Notes: a model not told the origin generated them from the letters alone. Positions 1 to 10,467 are shown, numbered from the stretch's first letter. The stretch is DNA of 48,340 nucleotides from Pelagophyceae sp. CCMP2097 (GCA_026770575.1 MU657175.1:331442-379781); one strand, 5' to 3'. Program-made: numbers and translations.

Positions 1-405
1 TTTTTTGCCAGAGGGACTGCTGGCCCGGCGCAGTGTCGTGGGAAATGGGATGGTGGGTCTGGACCTTAAAGGCCTTCCTCCACGGGGGGTTGCCCTCCGA
101 AACCAGGCGGACTCCGCCTGGAATGGGGGCCTTCTGGGACTGCCTTCGAGGGCAGTCGCAGGCCGTGCGCGAGGTGCGCGGGATCGCCAAAGTGAAAAAC
201 TCTCGAGCGAGCGCGAGAAGCGCGAGCGCGGTTCTGACCGGGTTCAGCAGTGACCGTGACAGCACTTTCTGGCCAGCTGGGGTGCGAGCGAGGCGAGTGA
301 GCGCCAAGCCTGCGATTCTTCGAGGACTCTTCTGAAGAGATCGAGCTAGATGGACGCGCTGCATTGCATCCCGGACTAAGAACGCTCGTAGGTCTCACCA
401 TCGCA
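1..405. other. Upstream flank with no supported gene
   Basis: No exon is supported here. Short overlapping frames exist on both strands but have no recognisable domain or plausible splice structure. The last part is the presumed 5' leader of the MYND/RING/Sel1 gene. Confidence 0.4.
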
Positions 406-1446
406 ATGGACGAGCCGCTCAAGGCCCCGAAGCCCTGCTGCGTCTGCGCCGCGCCGGGCGGCAAGCACTGCACCAAGTGCAAGTCGCGCCACTACTGCTC
501 CAAAGCGTGCCAGCTCGTCGACTGGAAGGAGCGCGGGCACAAGGAGGAGTGCAGGCAGCTGGCCACCGAGTTCTCGGACCGGCTCCTCGACGAGCTCATG
601 CCGGCGAAGCTGAAGATCAAGGAGGCACAGGAAGCTGGTTTAAAGGCGGCGGCGCGCTTACCGGCTGTTGGATCGACGGCATTGGTCAAGGCCACTGCCC
701 TGAATGACGGGACGCCGGACTGGCGCGGCACGCCGGACTGGCGCGGCACTTGCGCCATCTGCCTGGACAAGCTTCCATTTGAAGCTGGCCGGCAATCGTT
801 CTACGACTGCTGCTGCAAGAAGCTTTGCAGGGACTGCTCCGACAAGTGCATCGAGTTCGACACGCGATGCCCGCTCTGCCGAGCGCAGAAGTGCAAGTCG
901 GCTGCCGAGTGGCTGCGCCGGATACAGAAGCACGCGGACAATGGAAATGCCGATGCGCAAGTGCAGCTCGGAGAGGCGTACCGCACTGGCCAAAACGGTC
1001 TTAAGAAGAGTTTGAAGCGGGCTTTCGAGATGTACCTGATCGCCGCGGCGCAAGGACATCCAGGAGCTCAGTTGCAACTAGGACGCTGTTACGGGAATGG
1101 GCAGGGCATCGAGGTCAACCTCTACGGCGCCGCGCTGTGGTACCGGCGCGCGGCCGAGCAAGGATATCCTCCCGCGCAGTACAATCTGGGCGAAATGTTC
1201 TGCGACGGCGAGGGCGTGGCGCAGTCGTACGACGAAGCTGTAAAGTGGCTCCGCCTCGCCGCGGCGCAGGGCCACGCGGGCGCAAACTACAACCTCAGCG
1301 CGTATTACGCACACGGCCGCAGCGTGCCGCAGGACCTCGACGAGGCGCTGCGCCTCTGCAAGCGCGCCGCGGCCAAGGGGTGCGCCGAGGCGCCGGCGGT
1401 GGTCGACGACCTCGAGGCGCGGATCGCGGCGGCGCGCGCCGCGTGA
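406..1446 (+). CDS. MYND + RING-like zinc fingers with Sel1 repeats
   Basis: The single exon encodes 346 aa. Residues ~10-47 form a MYND zinc finger (CCVCAAPGGKHCTKCKSRHY, then CSKAC and HKEEC). Residues ~106-151 form a RING-like finger starting CAICLDKLP and ending CPLCR, with an unusual triple Cys in CCCKK. From ~165 to ~325 come four Sel1-like TPR repeats (for example ALWYRRAAEQGYPPAQYNLG). In this family MYND and Sel1 modules mediate protein contacts and the RING suggests ubiquitin ligase activity, but no substrate can be inferred. The chosen ATG has G at -3 and G at +4 and starts just before the MYND finger. An 18-nt tandem duplication (GTPDWR twice) separates the fingers. A decayed paralogue lies at 25.6 kb on the same strand. 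Confidence 0.85.
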   Translation: MDEPLKAPKPCCVCAAPGGKHCTKCKSRHYCSKACQLVDWKERGHKEECRQLATEFSDRLLDELMPAKLKIKEAQEAGLKAAARLPAVGSTALVKATALNDGTPDWRGTPDWRGTCAICLDKLPFEAGRQSFYDCCCKKLCRDCSDKCIEFDTRCPLCRAQKCKSAAEWLRRIQKHADNGNADAQVQLGEAYRTGQNGLKKSLKRAFEMYLIAAAQGHPGAQLQLGRCYGNGQGIEVNLYGAALWYRRAAEQGYPPAQYNLGEMFCDGEGVAQSYDEAVKWLRLAAAQGHAGANYNLSAYYAHGRSVPQDLDEALRLCKRAAAKGCAEAPAVVDDLEARIAAARAA

Positions 1447-1759
1447 TGCGGAAGAGCGCCTCGTTCCATAACAGATGATCTCCGATGCGCATAACAGAGG
1501 ACCTCGAGGCGCGGATCGCGAAGCGCCCTGTCCCCAAGTGACCGTTTTAAATCCCTTGCCTGCTAGCCGCGAGACTCCGGCGCCTCCTCGGAGCGGGCCC
1601 CCACGCGCCGCCACCGCCTAGAGGCGCCTCATCGTGCGAATCGGAAAATCCTGGGAAGGGCCCACAGTTTCCTAAAAATGCGTCCCCAATTCACGGCTGT
1701 GTCCGCGCGGATTTCGAATCGCCGAGGTGGTTGGAGTCGTCGCGCGGCGCACAGGCGCG
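1447..1759. other. Intergenic region, SF3A3 promoter side
   Basis: This 313-bp spacer separates the Sel1-repeat gene from the SF3A3 start codon. It repeats a short phrase of the preceding gene's 3' end (CTCGAGGCGCGGATCGCG recurs at about 1502). No other structure or gene is seen. Confidence 0.4.
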
Positions 1760-3790
1760 ATGAGCTCTTCGCTGCTGGAAAAGGCGCGGGGCCTGCTCGA
1801 GGAGCTGGACTGCCTCGAGCAGTTTGCCGTAGATGCGCTGAGTTCAAAGGCGAGCGGGTCTCGGGCTGTGATGGAGTGAGTTTGCCGCGTCCACTTCCCC
1901 GGCCGCCGGCCCGCCGCGGCGCGCGCCGCGGTGCTGCTCAAGGAGAGTGCGCACGGAGGAGAACTCCGCTGGATCCCGCCCCGCCGCCGGCCCTTTGAGC
2001 GGCGTCTGCGTTGAAAGCGCGTCCAACGCCCTTGTCCTAGGAAGGAGCACTCCGTCGCGTTGGCCATGGTCGCCGTCGGCTCGGCGGCGCAGTCGTTGCA
2101 GTCGCTGTACGGCGACGACTCCGGGCTTATGCAAAAAGAAGTGGCGTGCATGAGGGGTTCGGACGCGTTCCCAAACTTTTACGGCGCCTTGAAATCCACG
2201 AGGGAATATTATGCCAAGCACGACATCAACGCCGCTCTGGCGCGCAGCGGCGCCGTCGAGGCGGTGGCCGAGGAGGCGGTTTTGAAGGCGGCTGCGTTTA
2301 CGGGCGAAGAGATGTGGGGGAAATACGCAGACTTTTCCAGCCTCCACCGTGAGTTCATCAACCTCAAAGGCGCGCCGGGCGGCGCCGCTTTAGAGTACGC
2401 GGCGTATCTTCGCATGATGGCGAATCGAAAGTTCTCCACTCATTTAGTCGCTGGCGCTGCAGATGGCCAGCTCGGCGCGTTCGGGCATCACTCCTCAAAA
2501 GATCAATCTTCGTACTTAAAGTACGTCGAGCACGCCGAGGCGTACGTCGTCGATTTTGGCCATCGGGCTCTGCCGCTGATGAACTTTGGGGCCGGGGTCG
2601 AAGCGGAGACGGTGAAGTTTGAAGCCGAATGGGCCGTACATGCCTCCGCCTCTGCCGAGGGCGAGATTATCGACCTGGCGCAGTTCCAGTCCGCAGACGA
2701 CCTCGCAGCTTTAGGGCTGGATCGTCTGAAGCGCGGTCTTGTGGCGCTCGGGTTAAAATGTGGAGGTGACGTCCAAGCGAGGGCTGTGAGGCTGTTTTCT
2801 GTCAAGGGGATCAAACCGGAAGACGTCGACTCTGCTTTGAAGCAAAAGGTCAAAGCGCCGCGCAAGCGCAAGGCCGACGACGATGCGCCTTCTTCCAACG
2901 GCGCGTTGGCCGACGCGTCCAACGGCGCGGCCACCGCTCCTTCATCAAGGCGGTACAGAATCGCTCGGTGCGAGCGGCGCATCGAAGCCGCGTTGGCGCA
3001 GCTGGATTCCGTTTTGGACGCTTCCGTGCGGCGGGCGGAGAGGAAGCTTACGCGGACGAAGGATGAAATAGATGCGGAAGTACATGATGAAGAACACGGC
3101 CCCGCCGTCCGAGTCGAGGAAGACGAGCCCCGCGAGGACCCAGACGAAGACTCGCCCATCTACAACCCGAAAGGGCTGCCGCTGGGCTGGGACGGCCGGC
3201 CGATCCCGTGAGTGCTTTTTGAGCGGAGTGGCCTTTGACTTTTGCCCTTTGCCTTTGCGTCTCGTCGAATGAACCCCCGCCCTTTTCACACACCCCCGCC
3301 CCGCAGATACTGGCTGTACAAGCTTCATGGTTTGGACGTCTGCTACTCTTGCGAGATTTGCGGCGGCGAGTCTTACTACGGCCGGCGCGCCTTTGACCAG
3401 CACTTTAACGAGTGGCGGCACAGCCACGGTGCGCTGTGTGTGTGTGTTAGATCAATTTTCAACTTTTCGACTTTTTCAAAACAGGCATGCGCTGCCTCCG
3501 AATCCCGAACAGTGGCCACTTTCACGGCGTCTGCAAGATGGACGACGCCGTGGCGCTGTGGGAGCATTTGCAGGAGAAGCAGGACGTGGAGAAGTTCAAG
3601 GCTGAGCGAGACGAGGAGTACGAGGACTCGGACGGTCAGTCTTTGTCGTTATGTTGTTTTTCGAGCGTTTTTTGCATTTTTGTCGTTTTTTGCCTTAGTT
3701 TCTTGTCGCGCGGCTCTGCCGACGCCACGCTTAGGCAACGTCCTCAACCGCGCGACGTACGAGGACCTCGCGCGGCAGGGCCTGCTGTGA
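1760..3790 (+). CDS. SF3A3: Splicing factor 3A subunit 3 (SF3a60/Prp9)
   Basis: This is a core U2 snRNP protein that helps form the pre-spliceosome. Five exons join in phase to 536 aa: 1760-1875, 2041-3207, 3307-3428, 3485-3634, 3735-3790, all with GT-AG introns (56-165 nt). Family landmarks are the N-terminal helix ending SLYGDDSG, the conserved block LAALGLDRLKRGLVALGLKC, the linker IYNPKGLPLGWDGRPIPYW, a matrin-type C2H2 finger (CEICGG...HFNEWRHSHG) split from MRCLRIPN by an intron, and the C-terminus NVLNRATYEDLARQGLL. Human SF3A3 is 501 aa, so length fits. Between the conserved core and IYNPKG lies a variable charged linker. The first exon was added because ATG-MSSSLLEKARGLLEEL splices in phase and aligns with the family N-terminus. 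Confidence 0.95.
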
Positions 3791-3929
3791 GCGGCCCGGG
3801 CCATGGGAGTCGGCTTCGAAGTTTGTAAAAAACGATCTCTTCGCCGGACCTCTGAAGCGTGCATCACCGGCACGTCGCTTGCTTCAGATGCACCCTGCGT
3901 GGGGACACGCCTTGGACTAGCGGCATTCT

Positions 3930-5785
3930 TGTCGCAGCGACCTTGGCGCGGGGACCTTGGTATAGAGACCACGGGAACCTTGCCACAGAGACACTTATCA
4001 CGGGAGCCTTGTCATGTGGACCTCGTCACGGGAGCCTTGTCATGTTGTCACAGGGCGCTTGTCGCGGGGGCCTTGGCAAAGGGGCCTTGTCACTGGTTTT
4101 TTGTCACAGCGACTTTGGCATAGGGACCACGGGAACCTTGTCACGGCCCACGGGGACACTTGTCACGGGAGCCTCGTCACTGGGGCCTTGTCACGGGAGC
4201 CTTGTCAGTTCGTGTCACTGGGACGCGGGGACCTTGGCACAGGGCCTTTGGGATAGGAAACTTGTCACGGTGACCTTTCACTCGGAGATTGGCAAGCCAC
4301 CTGGACTCGCGCCAAAACGGAGCCACCTCTGCGGGAACTGCCTTTGGCGCATCTCCAAGGCGGTCTAGGAGGACACCCACGCCCCGACAACAACAGATTC
4401 GCCATCGAGTTGCCAAAATCAGGGGTCCGGGGCTCGACGTCATCGCCGTCCGCCCGCGCGCCTCCACCGCACCCCAAGCCGGGGCCATGTCACAACCAGA
4501 CTTCATGACACGATACAGAGAGGACGGCCTAAAAAATGCCGGCGTCAATCGAATCGAGGCCCCAACGAGTCAACTTTTCGAGTCAGCATCCTTAGAGTGC
4601 GACGTTCCAGCGCCGGACCGTCTTGTCGGCGCCCGCCGTCACGACGCACTCGCCGTCCATCGAGAACGCGCAGCTGCGGACGTCGTCGGTGTGCCCTTCA
4701 AGAGTACGGGACCTTGTCACGGGAACCTTGTCGCGGGGACCTTGTCACGTTGCCACAGGGCTCTTGTCACGGGGGCCTGGCACAGGGATCTCGGTACACC
4801 GGCCTTGTCACTGGGTTCTTGTCACAGCGACCTTGGCACGGGGATTTTGGCATAGGAACATTGCCACGGGGACGTCGTCACGGGAGCCTTGTCACGGGAT
4901 CCTTGTCACGGGGACCTTGCCACAGCGTTCTTGTCACGGGGAACTTGACACGGGAACATTGTCGCAGGGACCTTGTCACGGGGACCACCTGGTCACCGGG
5001 TTCTTGTCACGGGGACCTTGTCATAGAGACCTTCAAGTTGTCATAGAGACTTTGTCATTGGGGGGCTTATCAAAGGGACCTTGTCACAGGGACCGTGTCA
5101 CGGGAACCTTGGCACGGGGACCTCGAAAAAGGGACCTTGTCGCAGCGACGTCGCGGGGGCGTCGTCTGATAAAGCCCTGCCAAAGGACTCGCCACTGGCA
5201 CAGTGTCACAGGCTTGTTGCCACATGGACCGCGCCACAGGGACCCCGTCGCAGGGCTTGCTAAAGGGACTTTGTAAAGGGACCTCATCACGGTCGTCACA
5301 GCCACCTTGTCACAGGGACTTTGCGACGGGGACCTCATCAAAGAGACCTTGCGACAGGGTCCTCGTTCCAGGAAACGTGTCTCGGGGATCTTGTCACAGG
5401 ATTCTCGGCGCAGGGACCTTGGCATAGGGACCTTGTCACGGCGAACGTGTCACAGGGCTTTGTCACAGGGGCCCCGTCACGGGCCCTCGTCACAGGGACC
5501 TCTTGGACTGTTGCCAGAGGACCGATTCAGAGGGACCTCGTCACTGGGACCGTTTCATAGGGCCCTGGTCAGAGAAGCCTCTACCAGGGACCTTTCTCAC
5601 AGGGACCCCGTCACCGAGCCTCGTCAGAGGAGCCCTGTCACAGAGACCCTGTCACGGCCCTCGTCACGAGGACTCTGGAACTCTTGCCAGAGGACCAAGT
5701 CAGAGGGCCGTCGTCACAGTGACCTTGTCACAGGGACCTCGTCAAAGGGACCCCGTCACAGGGACCTTGTCGCAGCGCAGTCGGA
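3930..5785. repeat. Degenerate 14-nt minisatellite, block A
   Basis: A long tandem array of a degenerate 14-nt unit, roughly GGGACCTTGTCAC plus A or G. Variants of the CCTTGTCAC core recur every 14-15 nt over most of the span. The block is interrupted at about 4276-4706 by non-repetitive sequence containing a WD40-type exon on the minus strand. Long open frames through the array in several phases are products of the repeat, not genes. It starts about 140 bp after the SF3A3 stop codon. Confidence 0.9.
4592..4707 (-). CDS. Lone WD40-repeat exon or gene fragment
   Basis: The minus strand encodes about 38 residues of a WD40 repeat, TLEGHTDDVRSCAFSMDG followed by ECVVTAGADKTVRRWNVAL, and ends in TAA. 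GH, the structural Asp and terminal W are all in canonical positions. Upstream in the coding direction the frame runs straight into the 14-nt minisatellite. It is therefore either the last exon of a WD40 gene whose intron is filled by satellite, or a relic stranded in the array. An AG that could serve as acceptor lies a few codons upstream. No partner exon was found in the satellite. It does not match the nearby WDR92 C-terminus. Confidence 0.6.
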
Positions 5786-6170
5786 TCGGCACGGGCACCG
5801 GCACGGCAAGCGGCGCGGGGCGCGGGCGTCGGCGTGGCTGTCGGACATCATGTCACGGAGCACGGCGTCGGCACGGCAGTCGGAACAGCAGCGTAGCACA
5901 GTGCGCGGGCGCCTGTCGGCACGGGGCGCGGGCGTCGGCACGGCATTCGGGTCAACACGGGGCGTCGGCACGGTAGAATGGAACGGCACGGGGCAAGGCC
6001 ATCGGCGCAGGCGTCGGAACGGCATGAGGCATGGACGTCGGCGCTGCAGTCGGAACAGCTGTCGGCACGGGGCATATACATCGGCACGGACGCCGGTGCG
6101 ACCCTCGGATCAGACATGGGCGCGGCCATCGGCACGGCGCGGTGCGCGGGCATCGGGAAGGATGCGACAT
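5786..6170. repeat. GC-rich degenerate tandem repeat (GTCGGCACGG-type)
   Basis: Directly after minisatellite block A the sequence changes to a second degenerate tandem repeat built on GTCGGCACGG / GGCGCGGGCGTCGGCACGGC with a period of about 12-18 nt. No conserved coding frame is seen. Beyond it, 6171-6494 holds no supported gene and contains two related copies of a CTTTTGAAA...TTTTATCTTTT...CCCG phrase at about 6311 and 6386. Confidence 0.65.
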
Positions 6171-6494
6171 TGGGAACGCCCCCGGCCGCTTTTCTGGACA
6201 TGCCTCGGAGCAGCGGCGTTCGAAAGCGCCTCTCTCAACATCCGAATCGTCTCCGTCGTTTCTGGGTGGCGTTCGAAAACACCGGTGTTGTGGCGTCGTG
6301 CTTCCGACGCCTTTTGAAATTATTTTATCTTTTTCCCGTGGCGCGCTTCGAGGCGCCTTTCAATGAGAGTCTCATGTCGAGGTGTCTTTTGAAACACATT
6401 CTTTTATCTTTTCCCCGCGGCTTGCGCGCGTGTCCCCGCGGGCCGCGGGCCTTTGCGCGCTGTCGCGGGCGCTTTCGCGGGGCCTTTGCGCGGC

Positions 6495-6818
6495 TCAGTC
6501 GTCCTTCTTGGCGTCGGCGTCTTCGTCTTCGTCGTCTTCGGCTATGGTGGCATCTTCGGGGAGAGGTGCGTGCGCTTGGACCTTGACAGTTGTAGAAAAG
6601 TGTACGACCAGCGCAACAAGCCCGAGGGTCCAAACGACATATTCGGCCCAATCCGAAGCCGAGCCTTCAAAGCCCTCGCCAATGTCGTACGCGCGCAAAT
6701 GCGGGCGGACGGGGGCGAGGTCGTTAGGGACGGCGGATAAGTCGTTTCCCGCCTCTTCCGTCTCAAAACCAGCAGCGAGGCGCAGCAGCGCCAGGAGCAG
6801 CGCGCCCGAGAGCGCCAT
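6495..6818 (-). CDS. Small type I ER membrane protein with KKXX tail
   Basis: A single exon encodes 107 aa. The N-terminus MALSGALLLALLRLAAG is a signal peptide. A short acidic lumenal stretch (with YDIGEGFEG) precedes one membrane span (about residues 60-76, VVWTLGLVALVVHF) and a strongly acidic cytosolic tail ending AKKDD. The final KKDD fits the dilysine KKXX motif that retrieves type I membrane proteins to the ER, so ER residence is inferred. The family was not recognised. The frame stays open upstream, but this ATG is chosen because it begins the signal peptide. It is divergent from WDR92, with 164 bp between the two starts. Confidence 0.6.
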   Translation of the reverse strand: MALSGALLLALLRLAAGFETEEAGNDLSAVPNDLAPVRPHLRAYDIGEGFEGSASDWAEYVVWTLGLVALVVHFSTTVKVQAHAPLPEDATIAEDDEDEDADAKKDD

Positions 6819-6982
6819 CTGGGGAGGCGGAGGGGAAGGCGGAGGGGTGGCGCCCGTCGGCAGCGGCCGAGGACGAGTCGCGATCGAGCGGTGAAGGCAG
6901 GTGAGCACCGTGAAGGCGGTGCGAGCAGTTTTTAAAAAAGTTCGGCGACGACTCGCGCCGACCAGCGCAGCGCCGGGCCGCA
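6819..6982. promoter_or_regulatory. Divergent promoter region
   Basis: The 164 bp between the start codons of the KKXX membrane protein (minus) and WDR92 (plus) must hold both promoters and both 5' leaders. It is GC-rich with no evident TATA box. Shared control is inferred from geometry only. Confidence 0.45.
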
Positions 6983-8303
6983 ATGGCCGGCATTATGGAG
7001 ACGACCGAGGCGCCGCAGGTCATCGAGCACCAGCGCGCGGCGGCGCCCCGGCCGAGAAAGCGGAGGGGGCGCTTAGCGGAGGGGGCGCTTGGAGAGGCGG
7101 TCTTGATAGAGGCACTCTAACGTTTACACGTAGGCACCAGTCGCTGACCTTCACGCCGTACGAGACGAAGTGGATCCCCTGTGCGTCTCCCTTGTGTCTT
7201 GGCGGTGCGGGACTGCGAAAACAGGCTCGGCGCGCTTCGTCTGCGCGGGCATCACGTAAGTCCCCGAAGACGTGACCCGCTTCGACGATAAACGTAGGCC
7301 AAAGGCCAAGGGCATGCTGCAGGTGTACGAGCTGCACGAAGGAACTATGAAGGTTGTCGAGGAGCGTTTGAAGCCGGCTGGTATCAAGTGCGGCACCTTT
7401 GGAGCGTCATCCTTGGAGCAGCGATCTTTCGCGTGTGGCGACTACTCCGGCAATGTCTGCGTCTACGACCTGGAGCGGATGGACGCGCCGACGTTTAGCG
7501 TGAAAGGGCATAGTGGGATCGTGAATGGTATGGACGGCGTTGGAGGTTTAGGCATCGGCGGCGGCGCCCCGGAACTCGCCACGGCCTCCCGAGACGGCTG
7601 CGTCCGAGTCTGGGATCCCCGCGTTCAGGAGGCGGTGGTATCTTTAGAGCCCGTGGATGGCCAGCCTTCGCGGGACTGCTGGTGCTGCGCTTTTGGGAAC
7701 AGCGTCGGGGAAGATCGCGTTTTGGCCGCTGGTTATGACAACGGCGACGTAAAAATATTTGATTTAAGGACGAACACGATGAGGTGGGAGACGAACGTGA
7801 ACAACGGTGTGACCTCGCTGGAGTTTGACCGTAAAGATATAGAAATGAACAAGCTGTGTGTGACGACGTTAGAATCAAAATTTAGAGTGTTTGATCTCCG
7901 CACCCAGCACGCCGACGAAGGCTTCGCGCACGTCTCCGAACGGGCGCACAAAGCGACGGTTTGGGTGGCCAAACATTTACCGACGAACAGAGACGTCTGG
8001 ATGACGGGCGGCGGCAACGGCGGGTTCAATTTGTATACTTATCACTACCCGAAAAAGAGAACCGCGATGCACAAGGACAACGCGCCCTGCGGCGTGGCGG
8101 GGACGGTGGAGTTGCTGAATTCGCGTGTGATATCGACACAGCCGATCGTATCTTTTGACTGGTCGCCGGACCGCGAAGGCCTCGCCGTGAGTCCCTTTCT
8201 GTGACGCATGCGTTCCCTCCCCCCCGCTAACCCGTCCTAGGTGCTGGCGTGCTTGGACCAGACGCTGCGGGTCTACATTTGTACGAAACTGGACAAGTAC
8301 TAA
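6983..8303 (+). CDS. WDR92: WDR92/Monad, dynein assembly WD40 protein
   Basis: WDR92 (DNAAF10) is a seven-bladed WD40 propeller that works with R2TP/prefoldin-like chaperones in axonemal dynein preassembly. Five exons, 6983-7026, 7134-7180, 7225-7255, 7298-8186 and 8241-8303, give 357 aa, the human length. Conserved blocks include IKCGTFGASSLEQR, SVKGHSGIVNGMDGVGGLGI, AGYDNGDVKIFDLR, NGVTSLEFDRKDIEMNKL and DQTLRVYICTKLDK. The three small 5' exons rebuild the family N-terminus (PQVIEHQ, TKWIPC|SARFV). Intron 1 is GC-AG and is flanked by a 7-bp direct repeat; introns 2 and 3 are only 44 and 42 nt. Presence implies the organism, or its lineage, builds motile flagella. Confidence 0.95.
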
Positions 8304-8569
8304 TTCCTAGACTTCCCAGAGGGTTTACTATAGAATCCGATAGGATTCCGATAGAACCCTCTAAAGAGCCACGCTTTCCGCCCATCGGACGGCCGGCGGT
8401 CTAAACAATCGACTCCTGGACGCGCGTTTCCCCGGCCGCTTCTTTGAAGGGACCTCTCAACCGCAGAGGATCGTCTGGCGTACGGGGCCGTCTGCGGGGC
8501 CGCCGAAGGACCGCCTCCGGAGAAAGCTGCCACGCGCGTATCCGAGACCGCGGCGCGGGACGTCGCCAC
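8304..8569. other. Spacer after WDR92
   Basis: No gene is supported. It contains a short imperfect palindromic stretch around 8328-8362 (TAGAATCCGATAGGATTCCGATAG) just 3' of WDR92, then GC-rich sequence leading into minisatellite block B. Confidence 0.4.
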
Positions 8570-9715
8570 GGGGTTCTTGTCACCGTGTCACGGGACAGCG
8601 ACCTTGTCACAGTGGCCCTGTCACGGGACGGTGCCGCAGCGTCTCACAGGACCGTGTCACGGTCCTTATCGCGGAGCCTTGTCGCGGGTCCTTGCCATAG
8701 GGACCTTGCCATAAGGACCTTGCCATAGGGACCTCGTCCTGGGAACTTGTAACGAGGGCCTGGAACCCTTGCCACGGGACCTCTTGACAGGAACCTTGCC
8801 TTAGGGAACTTGCCATAGGGAACTTGTAACGAGGGCCTTGGTCTTGAGACCTCGTGACAGTGACCTTGTCACCACAGGGATCTTGTCACAGGGACTTGTC
8901 ATAGAGACTTTGTCACAGGAACCTTGTCACAGGGCTTGTGTCACGGGGACTTTTGTCACGGGGCTTTGTCACTTGGACCGTGTCACGCAGGGTCCTTGTC
9001 ACGGGGACCGTGTCACGGGGTCCGTGTCACGGGTTTCTTGTCACGGGACCCTGTCACGGGCCTTTGCCACGGGGCCTTGTCGTGGGGGCCTCGTAACAGG
9101 GACCTTGTCACCAAGACCTTGTCTCAGGGACCTTGTCTCACAGAGTTCTTGTCACAGTTTTTGTCATTAAAACCTTGTCATAAGGACCTCGTCATAGGGA
9201 CCTTGCCATAGGGACTCCAGGACTGCGGAGCTCCGGGGACGGTTGCTCGACCACGTTACGGGGCGCAGATCGATTCTATGACCACGTTGCGGCCCCGCAG
9301 GCCGCTGGCGGGCCTCGTGCGCCACTTGTCACACAGGGACCTTGTCACGGGACTTTGTCGCGGGACCTTATCATAGGGGCCTCGCTGCGGGGCCTCGTCA
9401 CGGGGCCTTGTCACTTGGACCTCCTCACAGGGCCTCGTCGCAGGGCCTTAACCAAGGTCCTTGTCACGGGGCCGTGTCACGGAAACGTGTCATAAAGACC
9501 TTGCAATAGGGACCGTATCACGAGAACATCGTCACGGGGACGTCGTCTCCACAGGGACCTTGTCACAGGGACTCGTCACGGGGACTTTTGTCACGAGGCC
9601 TTGTCACTTGGACCGTGTCATACAGGGTCCGTGTCAGGGACCGCGTCACGGGGACCGTGTCACGGGACCTTGTCACAGGGTCGTTGCCACGGGACGTCGC
9701 CACAAACATTGCCGC
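8570..9715. repeat. Degenerate 14-nt minisatellite, block B
   Basis: A second array of the same unit as block A (GGGACCTTGTCACA/G), with variants such as CTTGCCATAGGGAC and CGTGTCACGGGGAC. It lies 3' of WDR92 as block A lies 3' of SF3A3. A non-repetitive patch sits near 9215-9325. The 270 bp after the array (9716-9985) hold no gene, but include a palindrome-rich ATGGGATT/ATCCCATATGGG/CCGTATGGG cluster at 9760-9815. Confidence 0.9.
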
Positions 9716-9985
9716 GTTTTCCGCCGCGTTTCGGTCATCGCCCGAGCCGCCACATGGGACATTATGGGATTCATACGATCCCATATGGGCTCATGCCGTA
9801 TGGGATGCCGTATGGAGTCGGGGTTGCAAGAGTCGCAGGCAACCTGGATCCGAGGCCCTCGAGGGAGAGGGGCTTTCTGCCACCGTAGGCCCGACGGCGC
9901 TCGGCCGTCACGGTGCGTCACGTGACCGTAGCACGAGCGTCGCCTTGATTGATTAAAGTGGATATCGCCTAAACGGCCCTTTCTT

Positions 9986-10190
9986 AAGAGAGCGTTTTTA
10001 AAGAATGTTGGCAGTTGCAACGATCCAGGGCCTTTCGCCATTGCGCACCACTGGGTCCCCCTCCGAGCGTGTTTGGGGGCTTATAGGGCGGGTCTGGGGC
10101 AGGGCTGGGCCCTGCCAAAACGGCTGCGTCTCCGGCGCCCGACTTGGGGCTGCAGAAGACGCGGAATCTCAAAGGCTTGCGAAAACAAGC
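9986..10190 (+). repeat. Dispersed repeat R1, copy 1
   Basis: A 205-bp sequence nearly identical (about five differences) to 12548-12752 in the same orientation. It begins AAGAGAGCGTTTTT and ends CTTGCGAAAACAAGC. The two copies bracket the unknown gene at 10.8-12.2 kb. It does not start TG or end CA, so it does not look like a standard LTR. Confidence 0.9.
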
Positions 10191-10467
10191 CACTGTCGAA
10201 TTTGCACAACAGAAATCGCCGAAGATAACTTTTTTTAGCGCGTGCGCTCTTGCCGCCCCCTCCAGTCGTATTAGTTGGCGCCTCGGAGACCAGCGCGCGA
10301 AGAAGAAACGTCTCAAACCGCGAAATTTTAGTAGCCTACTTTGGAGGCAAGGAATTGCCGGCCAATTTGGACATAACGTTCGGGCTGACTGCCCCTTGCG
10401 CCTGTCTCAATTGGCCGGTAACTCATTGGCGGCTTCATCGACTTTTGATTTGGGCCCTAAGGTTTGG
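10190..10467 (+). repeat. Dispersed repeat R2, copy 1
   Basis: A 278-bp sequence whose reverse complement recurs at 47950-48227 with few differences. It starts CCACTGTCGAATTTGCAC and ends GGGCCCTAAGGTTT. It abuts R1 copy 1 here but occurs without R1 at the far end, so R1 and R2 are separable. An open frame of about 70 codons is shared by both copies, but conservation at this identity does not require coding. Confidence 0.9.

Noticed and set aside
4623..6317. Long plus-strand frames through the minisatellite (217 and 336 codons)
   Set aside because: The same repeat is open in several phases and the translations are only repeat-derived CHGDLVTG-like strings.
3930..9715. Possible CRISPR array
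   Set aside because: There are no unique spacers between repeats; the 14-nt unit is directly tandem and degenerate, and the surroundings are eukaryotic.
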